From assembly GCA_044226485.1 (NCBI GenBank), contig JBGAGY010000009.1:265127-329126 (forward strand): a DNA stretch of 64,000 bases, read 5' to 3'. The notes below the pieces were generated by a model. It did no database searches and was not told the DNA's origin. It saw nothing but the letters and a program-made list of their open reading frames with translations. Source of the stretch: UBA6663 sp044226485 (lineage in GTDB: Bacteria > Chloroflexota > Anaerolineae > Anaerolineales > UBA6663). The position numbers and the translations under genes are program-made. This document shows, in pieces, positions 18,317 through 26,350 of this stretch (within the stretch, counting starts at the first letter, position 1; the number at the start of each line of letters is the position of its first letter).

Positions 18317-19015
18317 CTAGGCCATGCTTTCGAGATACTCACGCAACTCAGGATCGCGACGCAGGCGCTCGAGCACGTTCTGCTTGATGCGATACACCTC
18401 GGCCACCGAACCGAAGGCACTGCCTTTGGCGGCTGCCAGTTCGCGGGGCTTCATGTCAAGGACGAAGCAGCCGTGCATGACGGCACGTTCGAGGTCGTCC
18501 TTGAGGCGCCCCTCGAGCCACTGCCAGAAGCGCGCGCGGGTCGAGTCGGAGAGCGCGGCGCCTTCGACCGATTCAGCTTCGGGGTGGCTGATGTGCTCGG
18601 CCTCGTCGAGGGCCACCTGCTCGGCCGTTTCGAGCCTGCGAACGGCATCGATGATGACGCTGCCCGTGCACATCTGCAGATAGCGCAACACCTGGCGCAG
18701 GTCCTCGAACTTTCCGAACTTTTCGGGGGAGATGGCGGTGAACATGCGCTCGAACGCGCGATTGATGTAGTAAGCGGGTTCTTCGCCCAGGCTCGCGAAG
18801 CTCGGATGGCGGACCACCCAGCCCTTCACCAGCGGTTGATACTGGGCATACACCATGTCCCAGGCGCGGCTGTCGCGACGCGCGAAGGCGCGACGGAACA
18901 GCTCGAAGCAGAACCGGGCGTCGTAGCTTTGACGATTGAAGAAGCGGCGACTTTCCTCAGCGCAACGATCGGCCACGCTGCCGAGAGCCAGTTTGTGCAG
19001 GGCGTCTTCTGCCAT
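18317..19015 (-). CDS. ECF-type RNA polymerase sigma factor
   Basis: 232 residues. About 40-120 look like sigma region 2 (AWDMVYAQYQPLVKGWVVRHP, then EPAYYINRAFERMF and the RYLQMCTGSVIIDAVRR DNA-melting and -10 helix). About 175-230 look like region 4 (ERAVMHGCFVLDMKPRELAAAKG, AEVYRIKQNVLERLRRDPELRE), the -35 reading helix-turn-helix. The region 2-4 linker is rich in acidic residues. It is the first gene of the minus-strand block, 159 bases before the anti-sigma-like gene, and its own upstream region has a TATAAT and a palindrome. Likely it directs transcription of the block and possibly other loci. Confidence 0.82.
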   Translation of the reverse strand: MAEDALHKLALGSVADRCAEESRRFFNRQSYDARFCFELFRRAFARRDSRAWDMVYAQYQPLVKGWVVRHPSFASLGEEPAYYINRAFERMFTAISPEKFGKFEDLRQVLRYLQMCTGSVIIDAVRRLETAEQVALDEAEHISHPEAESVEGAALSDSTRARFWQWLEGRLKDDLERAVMHGCFVLDMKPRELAAAKGSAFGSVAEVYRIKQNVLERLRRDPELREYLESMA

Positions 19016-19428
19016 GCGCGAATGTCTTTCTGGAAGCCGATCATCGATGATCGGCAGGTATGTTGGTCTCCGAGAAGGCCACCAGTGTAGCCCGTGAGCT
19101 GACTGGCGGCAATCGGTCAGGGGAGCGATTTGTGGCGGACGTCACAAATCCAAGGCTCCCTAACCCTTCAATTATACGACGAGAAAAGTCGGCTTCGTCT
19201 CCAATGACGCCGGAATACCCGATAATTCCGCGCAAATGGGGGTTGGACCCGTCGCTCCGGGTGGAAGGTCTCCGTTGAAGAACATCGGTGAAACCCGGCG
19301 CTTCTTCACATTGGTGTGGATTGCTCCTAGTACTGAAGTTCAGATGCGGAAAGGCTGCTAAAGCTATAATCCCGAAAGCGCGCGAGACCATGCCACTCCA
19401 TCGGACGCGCCACTTCAGGGATACACAC
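19016..19428. other. Divergent intergenic region upstream of the sigma and pyrophosphorylase genes
   Basis: 413 bases with no convincing gene. On the minus strand there is a TATAAT (plus-strand 19171-19176) about 155 bases before the sigma start. On the plus strand a TATAAT at 19365-19370 lies 58 bases before the pyrophosphorylase ATG, without a good -35 match. A palindrome is listed separately. Confidence 0.5.
19127..19150. promoter_or_regulatory. Palindromic operator candidate upstream of the sigma gene
   Basis: GATTTGTG (19127-19134), 8-base spacer, CACAAATC (19143-19150): a perfect 8-8-8 dyad. It sits about 20-45 bases downstream of the minus-strand TATAAT at 19176-19171, where a bound repressor would block the sigma operon. 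Confidence 0.5.
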
Positions 19429-20445
19429 ATGAAAGTTGTCATTCCACTCGCAGGGTACGGCAAGCGTTTGCGCCCGCATACCTTCACCAAACCGAAGCCG
19501 CTGGTGAACGTCGCCGGAAAGCCCGTCCTCGGGCATGTCCTGGATATGTTCCAGACGCTCGAGGGCGTCGACGAGATCATCTTCATCGTCGGCCACCTTG
19601 GCGAACAGATTGAAGCCTATGTGGCCCAGAACTATCCTCACATCAAGGCCAGCTACTTCGAGCAGAAAGAGCTCAACGGCCAGTCGACGGCCATCTACCT
19701 CGCGCGCGAGCGCCTGAGCGGCGCCAACGCAGCGCCCATGCTGATGGTCTTCGTCGACACCATCATTGAGACAGACCTGACCAAGCTGAAGACCGAGACC
19801 GCCGACGCGGTCACCTGGGTGAAGGAAGTCGAAGATCCGCGCCGCTTCGGCGTGGCCAAGGTCGGGCCGGACGGCTACGTCACCAACCTGATCGAGAAGC
19901 CCAAGGAAAAGGACAACAACCTGGTCGTGGTGGGGTTCTATTACTTCAAAGACAGCGGCCAGTTGATCGAAGCCATTCGCGAACAGATCGAGGGCGACGT
20001 CCGCACGCAGAACGAGTACTTCCTGGCCGACGCCGTCAACGTGATGCTCAAGCGTGGGTTGAAGATGCGGGTCGAGAAGGTCGACGTCTGGCTCGACTGC
20101 GGCAAAACCGAGACCGTGCTCGAAACCAACCGCTACTTGCTTGCGCACGGCCACGACAACGCCACGCAGTATGAAGCCGGCGATGGCAGCGTCGTGATCC
20201 CGCCCGTGAATATCCACCCGACCGCCAAACTGACGCACTCGGTGGTGGGGCCGCACGCCACGATTGGGGCCGGTTGCCGCGTGATCAACTCGATTATCCG
20301 CGACTCGATTCTTGACGAAGGCGCTGAGGTCGACGACGCGTTGCTGACAGGCTCGATGATCGGCAAAGATGCGCGGCTCTCCGGCCGCTTCCGTACATTC
20401 AACATCGGTGAAGCGTCGGAGGTGGGGTTCCATACTGAAGATTGA
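19429..20445 (+). CDS. NDP-sugar pyrophosphorylase (glucose-1-phosphate nucleotidyltransferase family)
   Basis: 338 residues from ATG 19429; the frame extends upstream but the true N-terminus is the nucleotidyltransferase motif PLAGYGKRLRPHTFTKPKPL, which binds the NTP phosphates. Central residues FVDTIIETDL and VGFYYFKDSGQLIEAI match the sugar-phosphate half. The last 70 or so residues (IHPTAKLTHSVVGPHATIGAG and on) are hexapeptide repeats forming a left-handed beta-helix. The likely reaction is sugar-1-phosphate plus NTP to NDP-sugar plus PPi, for polysaccharide or glycan synthesis; whether it prefers dTTP or UTP cannot be decided. Monocistronic, with its own terminator. Confidence 0.87.
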   Translation: MKVVIPLAGYGKRLRPHTFTKPKPLVNVAGKPVLGHVLDMFQTLEGVDEIIFIVGHLGEQIEAYVAQNYPHIKASYFEQKELNGQSTAIYLARERLSGANAAPMLMVFVDTIIETDLTKLKTETADAVTWVKEVEDPRRFGVAKVGPDGYVTNLIEKPKEKDNNLVVVGFYYFKDSGQLIEAIREQIEGDVRTQNEYFLADAVNVMLKRGLKMRVEKVDVWLDCGKTETVLETNRYLLAHGHDNATQYEAGDGSVVIPPVNIHPTAKLTHSVVGPHATIGAGCRVINSIIRDSILDEGAEVDDALLTGSMIGKDARLSGRFRTFNIGEASEVGFHTED

Positions 20446-20474
20446 ACGACAGGCGCCAGGTATCAGGCATCTGA

Positions 20475-20510
20475 GCGGTGCGGCAACAGGCGTTGCCGCA
20501 CCGCTTTTTT
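20475..20510 (+). terminator. Rho-independent terminator of the pyrophosphorylase gene
   Basis: Arms GCGGTGCGGCAAC (20475-20487) and GTTGCCGCACCGC (20492-20504), then six to seven T. Textbook form, 30 bases after the stop. Confidence 0.92.
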
Positions 20511-20560
20511 GTTGGGCTGTGCTGAGAATGCGTGTGTGACGGGTGATCTACCTTGATGAC

Positions 20561-20890
20561 GTCGCCGGCCCTTCGACTGCGCGCGTGCGCGGTGAACTCG
20601 AAGGCACACGCGTCTGCCGCGCTCCGCTCAGGGTGGTGGCGCAGTTGGAGAAGGGCGATGGATGTTGTGGTTTGAAGCGCGTCACCGGCCCTTCGACTGC
20701 GCGCGTGCGCGGTGAACTCGAAGGCACACGCGTCTTCCGCGCTCCGCTCAGGGTGGTGGCGCAGTTGGAGAAGGGCGATTGTTCTTGTGGTTCGAAGCGC
20801 GTCACCGGCCCTTCGACTGCGCGCGTGCGCGGTGAACTCCAAGGCACGCGCTCCATCCGCGCTCCGCTCAGGGTGGTGACGCTCTTTGAG
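20561..20890. repeat. 120-bp tandem direct repeat, 2.75 copies
   Basis: Three copies start at 20561, 20681 and 20801, exactly 120 bases apart, sharing CGGCCCTTCGACTGCGCGCG and CGCGCTCCGCTCAGGGTGGT. The third copy stops at about 20890. Copies differ at a few positions. The unit contains an inner arm pair (CCTTCGACTGCGCGCG and AACTCGAAGG) and could fold. A reading frame of 123 codons crosses it but has no gene-like features. The element type is unknown. Confidence 0.85.
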
Positions 20891-20915
20891 GGCTGGCAGG
20901 TGGTTTCTTCTTGAT

Positions 20916-21005
20916 CAAAGAGCGTCACCACCCTGAGCGGAGCGCGGAAGACATTTATGCCGTCGACGGTGCGCTCGTCCGCGCGTAGTCGAAGGGCCGG
21001 TGACG
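20916..21005. repeat. Inverted copy of the 120-bp repeat
   Basis: CACCACCCTGAGCGGAGCGCGG ... GTCGAAGGGCCGGTGACGCG is the reverse complement of parts of the tandem unit, with a divergent middle. Together with the direct copies it makes a large imperfect palindrome. 21006-21150 holds further GC-rich sequence with no gene seen. Confidence 0.75.
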
Positions 21006-21151
21006 CGAGCCATACCGCCACCCACGCAGCCGATAGTTGTTGAAAGGGCCGGAGCGCCAGGGCGGCGCGCCCTCCCCGAGAGAGGGCAGCATCGCCAATG
21101 TCCCCAGGGACCTATGCAGGACCAGCGGTGGTGCGGGATGCGAGGCGATTC

Positions 21152-21180
21152 TTGACAACCACAAGGGTCGTCCTTATATT
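21152..21180 (+). promoter_or_regulatory. Sigma-70-type promoter of the sugar operon
   Basis: TTGACA (21152-21157), 17-base spacer, TATATT (21175-21180). The predicted start is near 21187, 58 bases before the GntR gene. Confidence 0.8.
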
Positions 21181-21188
21181 TGAAGACA

Positions 21189-21207
21189 TCAGACGTCCTA
21201 CGTCTGA
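21189..21207. promoter_or_regulatory. Operator for the GntR regulator
   Basis: TCAGACGT-CCT-ACGTCTGA, a perfect dyad placed at the predicted transcription start, immediately upstream of the regulator it would control. This is the classic place for autorepression by a GntR/HutC protein. Confidence 0.7.
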
Positions 21208-21244
21208 CCACAAATTTACTATAACGAAGGATAGAGTCGCGCTT

Positions 21245-21985
21245 ATGCAGGATCTGCGGATCGATCGTCGGAGTCTGGCCATTCAGGTCAGGGACCGCAT
21301 TCGCGAGATGCTGCGCAGCGAGCACCTGCGCGCCGGAGACCAGTTGCCGTCGGAGGCCAGCCTGGCCGGCACCTTCGGGGTCAGCCGGGGCTCCGTGCGT
21401 GAGGCTCTGAAACTCCTCGAAGAAGAACGCGTCATCGTCTGCCGCCATGGCACCGGCCGTTTCCTGGCCGCGGATCCTTCAAGCCTGATCACCGAAGACA
21501 TCACCCGTCTGCGCAGCGTCACTGACCTCGCGCAGGAGCTGGGGATCGAGATCACGACCCGCGTGCTCTCGGCGCGAGTTGAGCCTGCCGATGATGTCGT
21601 GCGCTCTCACCTGCGGCTGGCGCCCGGCAGCCCGGTGCTGATCCTCGAACGGCTGCGACAGGCGGCGGGCGAGACCGTCATCTACTCCGTCGATGTGCTG
21701 CCGACCACGCTCGTCAAAAGCACCGTAGACCCTGAGGCGTTCACGGGATCGCTTGTCGCGTTGATCGAAGGACAGTGGGGCGGGCAGCTGGCCTACTCGC
21801 GGGCCAAGATCAGCGCCGTGAACCTCGCCGACGACCTGAGCCAGCGTGTCGAAGCCAAGAACGGCGTCGCCTGGGTGCTCATGGAGCAGGTCAACTGCGA
21901 CGCCAACGATCAACCCATCCTCTATTCGCAGGACTATCACCGCGGCGACATGATCCACTTCTTCGTGTTGCGCCGTCGCAAGTAG
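21245..21985 (+). CDS. GntR/HutC-family transcriptional regulator with UTRA domain
   Basis: 246 residues; start set at ATG 21245 so that the winged-helix domain begins near the N-terminus. Residues about 8-75 are the GntR DNA-binding domain (IREMLRSEHLRAGDQLPSEASLAGTFGVSRGSVREALKLLEEE). About 90-246 resemble a UTRA effector domain (SPVLILERLRQAAGETVIYS..., ending with YHRGDMIHFFVLRRRK), which binds small ligands such as sugar phosphates. It is first in a nine-gene string and almost certainly represses it through the dyad at 21189-21207 until the sugar or its phosphate appears. Confidence 0.9.
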   Translation: MQDLRIDRRSLAIQVRDRIREMLRSEHLRAGDQLPSEASLAGTFGVSRGSVREALKLLEEERVIVCRHGTGRFLAADPSSLITEDITRLRSVTDLAQELGIEITTRVLSARVEPADDVVRSHLRLAPGSPVLILERLRQAAGETVIYSVDVLPTTLVKSTVDPEAFTGSLVALIEGQWGGQLAYSRAKISAVNLADDLSQRVEAKNGVAWVLMEQVNCDANDQPILYSQDYHRGDMIHFFVLRRRK

Positions 21986-21998
21986 CCAAGGAGACATC

Positions 21999-23159
21999 AT
22001 GACGACGATTCGCATCCCGGCCGAAAACATCACGCGCCAGTTCGAGCAAGTGAAGGCCGAAGTCACGCAGGCCATGCTCGACATCCTGCCGACCGGCAAG
22101 TACGTCCTCGGGCCAAACGTCAGCGAGTTCGAGCGCGAGTACGCCGCGTACACCGGCACCACCTACAGCCTCGGGATCAGCAATGGCACCGAAGCCCTGC
22201 ATCTCGCGCTTCTGGCCTGCGGCGTCGGGCCCGGCGACGAAGTGATCACGGTGCCCAACACCTACATCGCGACGGTGTTTGCCATTTCCTACACCGGGGC
22301 CACTCCGGTGTTTGCGGACGTCGACCCGCGCACCTTCAACATCGACGTGACCCGGCTTGAGCGCTTGATCACGCCGCGCACCAAGGCGATCCTGCCCGTG
22401 CACCTTTACGGCCATATCGTGGATATGGACCAACTGCTCGAGATCGCGAAGCGTCACAACCTGTACGTGATCGAGGACGCCGCCCACGCCCACGGCGCCA
22501 CGTTCAAAGGGCGCAAGGCCGGCTCAATGGGGCACGTGGGCTGCTTCAGCTTCTACCCCTCCAAGGTGCTGGGCGCCTATGGCGACGGCGGAGCAATCAC
22601 GTGCAACGACCCCGAGATCTACGATCGGATCAAGACGTTGCGTTACATGGGTCAGCACAAGAAGTACCTGCACGAGATCCTGGGATTCCAGCAGCGCCTC
22701 GACGAGATCCAGGCCGCGATCCTGCGGATCAAGCTGCGCTACCTCGACGGCTGGATCGACCGCCGAACCGAGGTCGCCGAGATGTACACCGAGCGGCTGC
22801 AAAGCCTGCCGCTGCTCACGCCGCTGGTGAAGCCCGACCATCGGCATGCGTACTACATGTACACGATCCTGACGCCCGACCGCGACGACCTGATCGCGTT
22901 CCTGGCCGATCGTGGCATCGGCAGCCAGCCGATGTATCCGCTCGAAGTGCCGCACCAGCCGGCTTACGCGCATCTGGGCCACAAGCCCGGCGACTTCCCG
23001 GTGGCGGATGCACAGGTCAAGGAGCTCCTCTGCCTGCCGATGTTCCCGGAGCTCACGGACGCCGAAGTCGGTGAGGTCTGCGATGCCATCAACGACTTCT
23101 TCAAGGGGCGATCGGTGGCGTCATTGGCAAGTCAGAGCTTTGGCATCGGAGCGCGCTGA
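21999..23159 (+). CDS. DegT/DnrJ/EryC1/StrS-family sugar aminotransferase
   Basis: 386 residues with AAGGAG before the ATG. The PLP lysine is Lys189 in FSFYPSKVLGAYGDGGAI; the cofactor-binding DAAHAHGA segment (about 163-170) and NGTEALHLAL (about 62-71) are intact. Family enzymes transfer an amino group between glutamate and keto-sugars, usually in biosynthesis of amino sugars. Here it is embedded in a catabolic-looking operon, so it could work in the reverse direction, removing an amino group from an imported amino sugar. Its stop overlaps the next ATG by one base (TGATG). Confidence 0.9.
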   Translation: MTTIRIPAENITRQFEQVKAEVTQAMLDILPTGKYVLGPNVSEFEREYAAYTGTTYSLGISNGTEALHLALLACGVGPGDEVITVPNTYIATVFAISYTGATPVFADVDPRTFNIDVTRLERLITPRTKAILPVHLYGHIVDMDQLLEIAKRHNLYVIEDAAHAHGATFKGRKAGSMGHVGCFSFYPSKVLGAYGDGGAITCNDPEIYDRIKTLRYMGQHKKYLHEILGFQQRLDEIQAAILRIKLRYLDGWIDRRTEVAEMYTERLQSLPLLTPLVKPDHRHAYYMYTILTPDRDDLIAFLADRGIGSQPMYPLEVPHQPAYAHLGHKPGDFPVADAQVKELLCLPMFPELTDAEVGEVCDAINDFFKGRSVASLASQSFGIGAR

Positions 23160-24469
23160 TGGCGATCAAAGTCGTCGTCCTTGGCGGCAGCGGCGTAGCG
23201 ACGCCGGCTCTGGCCCAGGCCCTGCATCAAGCGCCGGATCGGACGCAGCCGATCGAGCTCGTGCTGGTCGGTCGTTCGGCGAACAAGCTCGAGATCGTGG
23301 CCGGCATCGCGCGCCTGTTCGGCGAGGGCGATCCGCTGCTCACAGTGAGCACGTCCACCGATGTGGATGCAGCCCTCTCGGGCGCCGACTACGTGCTGAA
23401 CCAGGTGCGGGTCGGCGGGCTCGAAGCCCGATCTTTCGACGAGAGCTTTCCGAATGAGCTCGGCCTGCCCGGCGAAGAAACCGTCGGGGCGGGCGGGTTC
23501 GCGAATGCGTCGCGCACGATCCCGGCCGTCTTGGATTACGCGCGCCGCATGGAACGGATCTGCCCCGACGCTTTGATGGTGTCGTTCGCCAACCCGAGCA
23601 GCCTGGTGCAGTACGCCGTCGCGCACTACACGACGCTCAATGTGCTCGGGCTGTGCGACGCGCCGATCAGTCTCTTGCAGAACGTCGGGCGCGCGCTCGG
23701 CGTGCCTGCGCATGAGCTCGAGATCGACTACGTGGGCATGCACCACTTCGGCTGGGTCAGTGGCGTGCGCCACGCCGGCCGCGACCGAATGGCCGAGGTG
23801 CTCGAGCGGGCCGCCGTGGCCAACCCAAACGTCGATGTGGCCCTGACGCGGGCGCTGGGCGTTGTCCCGGGCAATTACCTCAACTACATCTTCCACGCCG
23901 ACCGACTGCTCGCCAGCAAGCGCGGCAAGCCGACCCGGGCCCAGGAGCTCATGGGCCTTCAGGACGAGGTCCTTGTGGAATATGAGGCGTGTCTGGTTTC
24001 AGGTGAGAAACCCGCCGGCCTGGCGCGTCGCAAGGCGGCCTGGTACGACGCCATCATCGCCCCGGTGCTGCTCGCGTTCATCGAAGGGCGAGCGGGCCAG
24101 TCGGCGGCTTACAGGAGTCGGGCCTTCATCCTGAACGTCACAAACCACGGGCGCGTGCCCTGGCTGCCCGACGACGCGATCGTCGAGCTGCCGTCGCGCA
24201 TCGAGGCCGGCAAGATCGTGACGCCGCCTGCAGCGGCGCTCCCCGACGACGTCAGGAACCTGGTTCAACGCAACTGCGCGTACGAACAGATGGCCGTCGC
24301 CGCCATCGTCGAGCGCGATCGCGAGCGGGCCTTGCGTGCCCTGCTGCTCAACCCCATGGTCCGTGGCTACGATCAGGCCGTCGCGATCCTCGAGCGAGCC
24401 TGGAGCTGGACGCCTGAAACGTCCGCGAGCGTCGGCGCGACGGGCGGGCAGGGAGGGGCTGCGCGGTGA
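23159..24469 (+). CDS. Family 4 glycoside hydrolase (NAD- and metal-dependent)
   Basis: 436 residues. The Rossmann N-terminus (KVVVLGGSGVATPALAQAL) binds NAD. Cys166 in LGLCDAP and His196 in GMHHFGW are the expected Mn-binding residues. GH4 enzymes cleave glycosides or 6-phospho-glycosides by transient oxidation at C3 and beta-elimination. Length matches the family. Neighbours (ABC importer rather than PTS, plus a ROK kinase) leave open whether the substrate is phosphorylated. The 3-keto intermediate chemistry is notable beside a keto-sugar aminotransferase. The stop overlaps the GTG of the ROK gene (24466-24469). Confidence 0.88.
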   Translation: MAIKVVVLGGSGVATPALAQALHQAPDRTQPIELVLVGRSANKLEIVAGIARLFGEGDPLLTVSTSTDVDAALSGADYVLNQVRVGGLEARSFDESFPNELGLPGEETVGAGGFANASRTIPAVLDYARRMERICPDALMVSFANPSSLVQYAVAHYTTLNVLGLCDAPISLLQNVGRALGVPAHELEIDYVGMHHFGWVSGVRHAGRDRMAEVLERAAVANPNVDVALTRALGVVPGNYLNYIFHADRLLASKRGKPTRAQELMGLQDEVLVEYEACLVSGEKPAGLARRKAAWYDAIIAPVLLAFIEGRAGQSAAYRSRAFILNVTNHGRVPWLPDDAIVELPSRIEAGKIVTPPAAALPDDVRNLVQRNCAYEQMAVAAIVERDRERALRALLLNPMVRGYDQAVAILERAWSWTPETSASVGATGGQGGAAR

Positions 24470-25437
24470 CCGCTGCACCGGGCTGTGTCGTGGTCGATAT
24501 GGGCGGCACGCAGACGCGCGCGGCCTTGTGCGACGTCCACGGCCAGATCCTGCGCCGTTCCGTTCGGCCCACGCCGGCATCGCAGTCGGCCGACCAGCTC
24601 GTGCGGCACATCGAGGAAGCGATCGAGGAGGTCTGGCCCGCGCAGGAACCCGTCAGGGCGATCGGCGTCGCCACGCCCGGCCCGTTGGATCCGTGGACCG
24701 GCACCATCCTGCATTCGCCGAACATCCCCGGCTGGGACAACTTCCCGCTGCGTCAGACGTTGCAAGATCGTTTCGCCGTGCCCGTGGTGGTGGCCGATGA
24801 CGCCAACGCCGCGGCTCTGGCCGAGCATCGGTTCGGCACCCACCTGCGTTATGCCCACCTGATCTTCATCACCATCAGCACGGGCGTCGGCAGCGGCATT
24901 ATCGTCGACAACCAGCTGTTGTTGGGCGCGCATGGCCTGGCGGCCGAGCTCGGGCACATGACCCTACAGGAAGACTCTCCGATTCGATGCGGGTGCGGCA
25001 GCCGTGGCTGCCTCGAGTCGCTGATCTCGGGGCCGTCGCTGGCGGAGCAGGCCCGCCAACGCCTGCTGGCGGGCGAGGCCAGTCAACTGACCGAACTGTG
25101 CCACGGCGATCCGGCCGCGATCACGGCCAGCCTGGTGGGCGCTGCCGCGCTGAACGGCGACGCGCTGGCCATCGAGCTGTTCCATCGAGCCGGCTACTAC
25201 CTGGGCGTGGCCCTGACGAACCTGCTGTACATCCTCAACCCCGAGATCATCATCGTCGGCGGCAGCGTCAGCAAGGTCGGGCCGCTGCTGCTCGATCCGG
25301 CCCGCGCCGTGCTGCGGCGGCGGTGCATGGAGTACTACTGGAAGGACACGCCGATCGTGCCCTCGACGCTGGGCGACGACGTTGGCCTGCTGGGGGCGTG
25401 GTGCCTGGTCAACCCGCTCGCGGCCGTGAAGGACTGA
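24466..25437 (+). CDS. ROK-family sugar kinase
   Basis: 323 residues from an overlapping GTG. ATP-binding VVDMGGTQTRAALCD at the N-terminus; the ROK zinc site is intact with His164 (GHMTL) and CGCGSRGCLE (Cys175, Cys177, Cys182). There is no N-terminal helix-turn-helix, so it is a kinase rather than a ROK repressor. The likely job is ATP phosphorylation of the sugar released in the operon (glucose, an amino sugar or a derivative). Confidence 0.9.
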   Translation: MTAAPGCVVVDMGGTQTRAALCDVHGQILRRSVRPTPASQSADQLVRHIEEAIEEVWPAQEPVRAIGVATPGPLDPWTGTILHSPNIPGWDNFPLRQTLQDRFAVPVVVADDANAAALAEHRFGTHLRYAHLIFITISTGVGSGIIVDNQLLLGAHGLAAELGHMTLQEDSPIRCGCGSRGCLESLISGPSLAEQARQRLLAGEASQLTELCHGDPAAITASLVGAAALNGDALAIELFHRAGYYLGVALTNLLYILNPEIIIVGGSVSKVGPLLLDPARAVLRRRCMEYYWKDTPIVPSTLGDDVGLLGAWCLVNPLAAVKD

Positions 25438-25439
25438 CG

Positions 25440-26240
25440 ATGGCGTCTCAACCGCTCACAGTGGCCGATCTCCTCGCGGCGCGACACGTGCTCTGCATCC
25501 AGCCGCACTACGACGACAACGACCTCTTCGCGGGCGGGACGATCGCGCGTCTGCACGATCAGGGCGTGCGGGTGAGCTACCTCACCGTGACCGATGATCT
25601 GGTGGGCGTGCTTGATCAATCGCTCAGCGAGGCCGACATGGCGGCGCAGCTCGAGGCCGAGCAGTACGCTGCCGGGGCGCTGATCGGCGTCGATGAGTTC
25701 TACAAGCTGGGGTATCCGGACGCCGGGGACTACGATTACTTCAAGCTGCGGCGCGACATCATCGGTTATCTCAGGCGCCTGCAACCCGATTGGGTGCTCA
25801 CAGTGGATCCCTGGTTGCCGTATGAAGCGCATCAGGATCACATCATCACCGGCAAGGCCGTGTCTGAAGCTGTTTTGCTTGTCGAGTTCACGCGCCTCAA
25901 GACTCGGCCCGACATCGACGATGCTTATCAGCCGAGACCCATGACGGGTGTCGCCTATTACCTTACCGCGCACCCGAACGCCCTCGTGGACATCAGCGCC
26001 ACGACGGCGCGCAAGCATCAAGCCCTACGAGCCTACCGGGCGCAGTTCACGCCGGAGAGCCTGGCCGACCTGAGCCGGGATCTGGCCGAGCAGGAACGCG
26101 CCGCCGCTGAGGGTTATGGGTTCGACGCCGCCGAACTGCTCAAGCTGGTTCGCCCGGCCGGTTTGCATGGAGACACGCGCACATGGCGCGCGCCGCTCGA
26201 GCTTCCATCTGCAAAAGAAAGGAAGGCCACCGACTCCTAA
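25440..26240 (+). CDS. PIG-L/LmbE-family zinc deacetylase
   Basis: 266 residues starting at ATG 25440, two bases after the kinase stop. The metal motif is PHYDDND with His23, Asp25 and Asp26; the third ligand is in EAHQDH (His131 or His134). The family removes N-acetyl groups from sugars (GlcNAc-PI, GlcNAc-inositol, N-acetylglucosaminyl conjugates). In this operon it would deacetylate an imported N-acetylated sugar before or after glycosidic cleavage. No signal peptide, so it acts in the cytoplasm. Confidence 0.9.
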   Translation: MASQPLTVADLLAARHVLCIQPHYDDNDLFAGGTIARLHDQGVRVSYLTVTDDLVGVLDQSLSEADMAAQLEAEQYAAGALIGVDEFYKLGYPDAGDYDYFKLRRDIIGYLRRLQPDWVLTVDPWLPYEAHQDHIITGKAVSEAVLLVEFTRLKTRPDIDDAYQPRPMTGVAYYLTAHPNALVDISATTARKHQALRAYRAQFTPESLADLSRDLAEQERAAAEGYGFDAAELLKLVRPAGLHGDTRTWRAPLELPSAKERKATDS

Positions 26241-26350
26241 CCCACCCGCACGCACCCTGGCGTCGGCAGCAGTCCGACATGGCGGGGGCCAGGCCCGCGC
26301 AGTTGCGTTTCGCCTATCGATCGAGAACAAGCACACAAGGAGGAGGGAGT

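Noticed and set aside
10643..19015. Type III-E CRISPR (Craspase) locus
   Set aside because: TPR-CHAT and a sigma factor are present, but there is no gRAMP/Cas7-11, Cas1, Csx31 or array in the window.
20561..20890. CRISPR array
   Set aside because: Copies are contiguous 120-bp units without short repeats separated by unique spacers, and no cas gene is near.
20543..20914. 123-codon frame in the tandem repeats
   Set aside because: Its peptide merely repeats with the 120-bp unit; no ribosome site, no recognisable fold.
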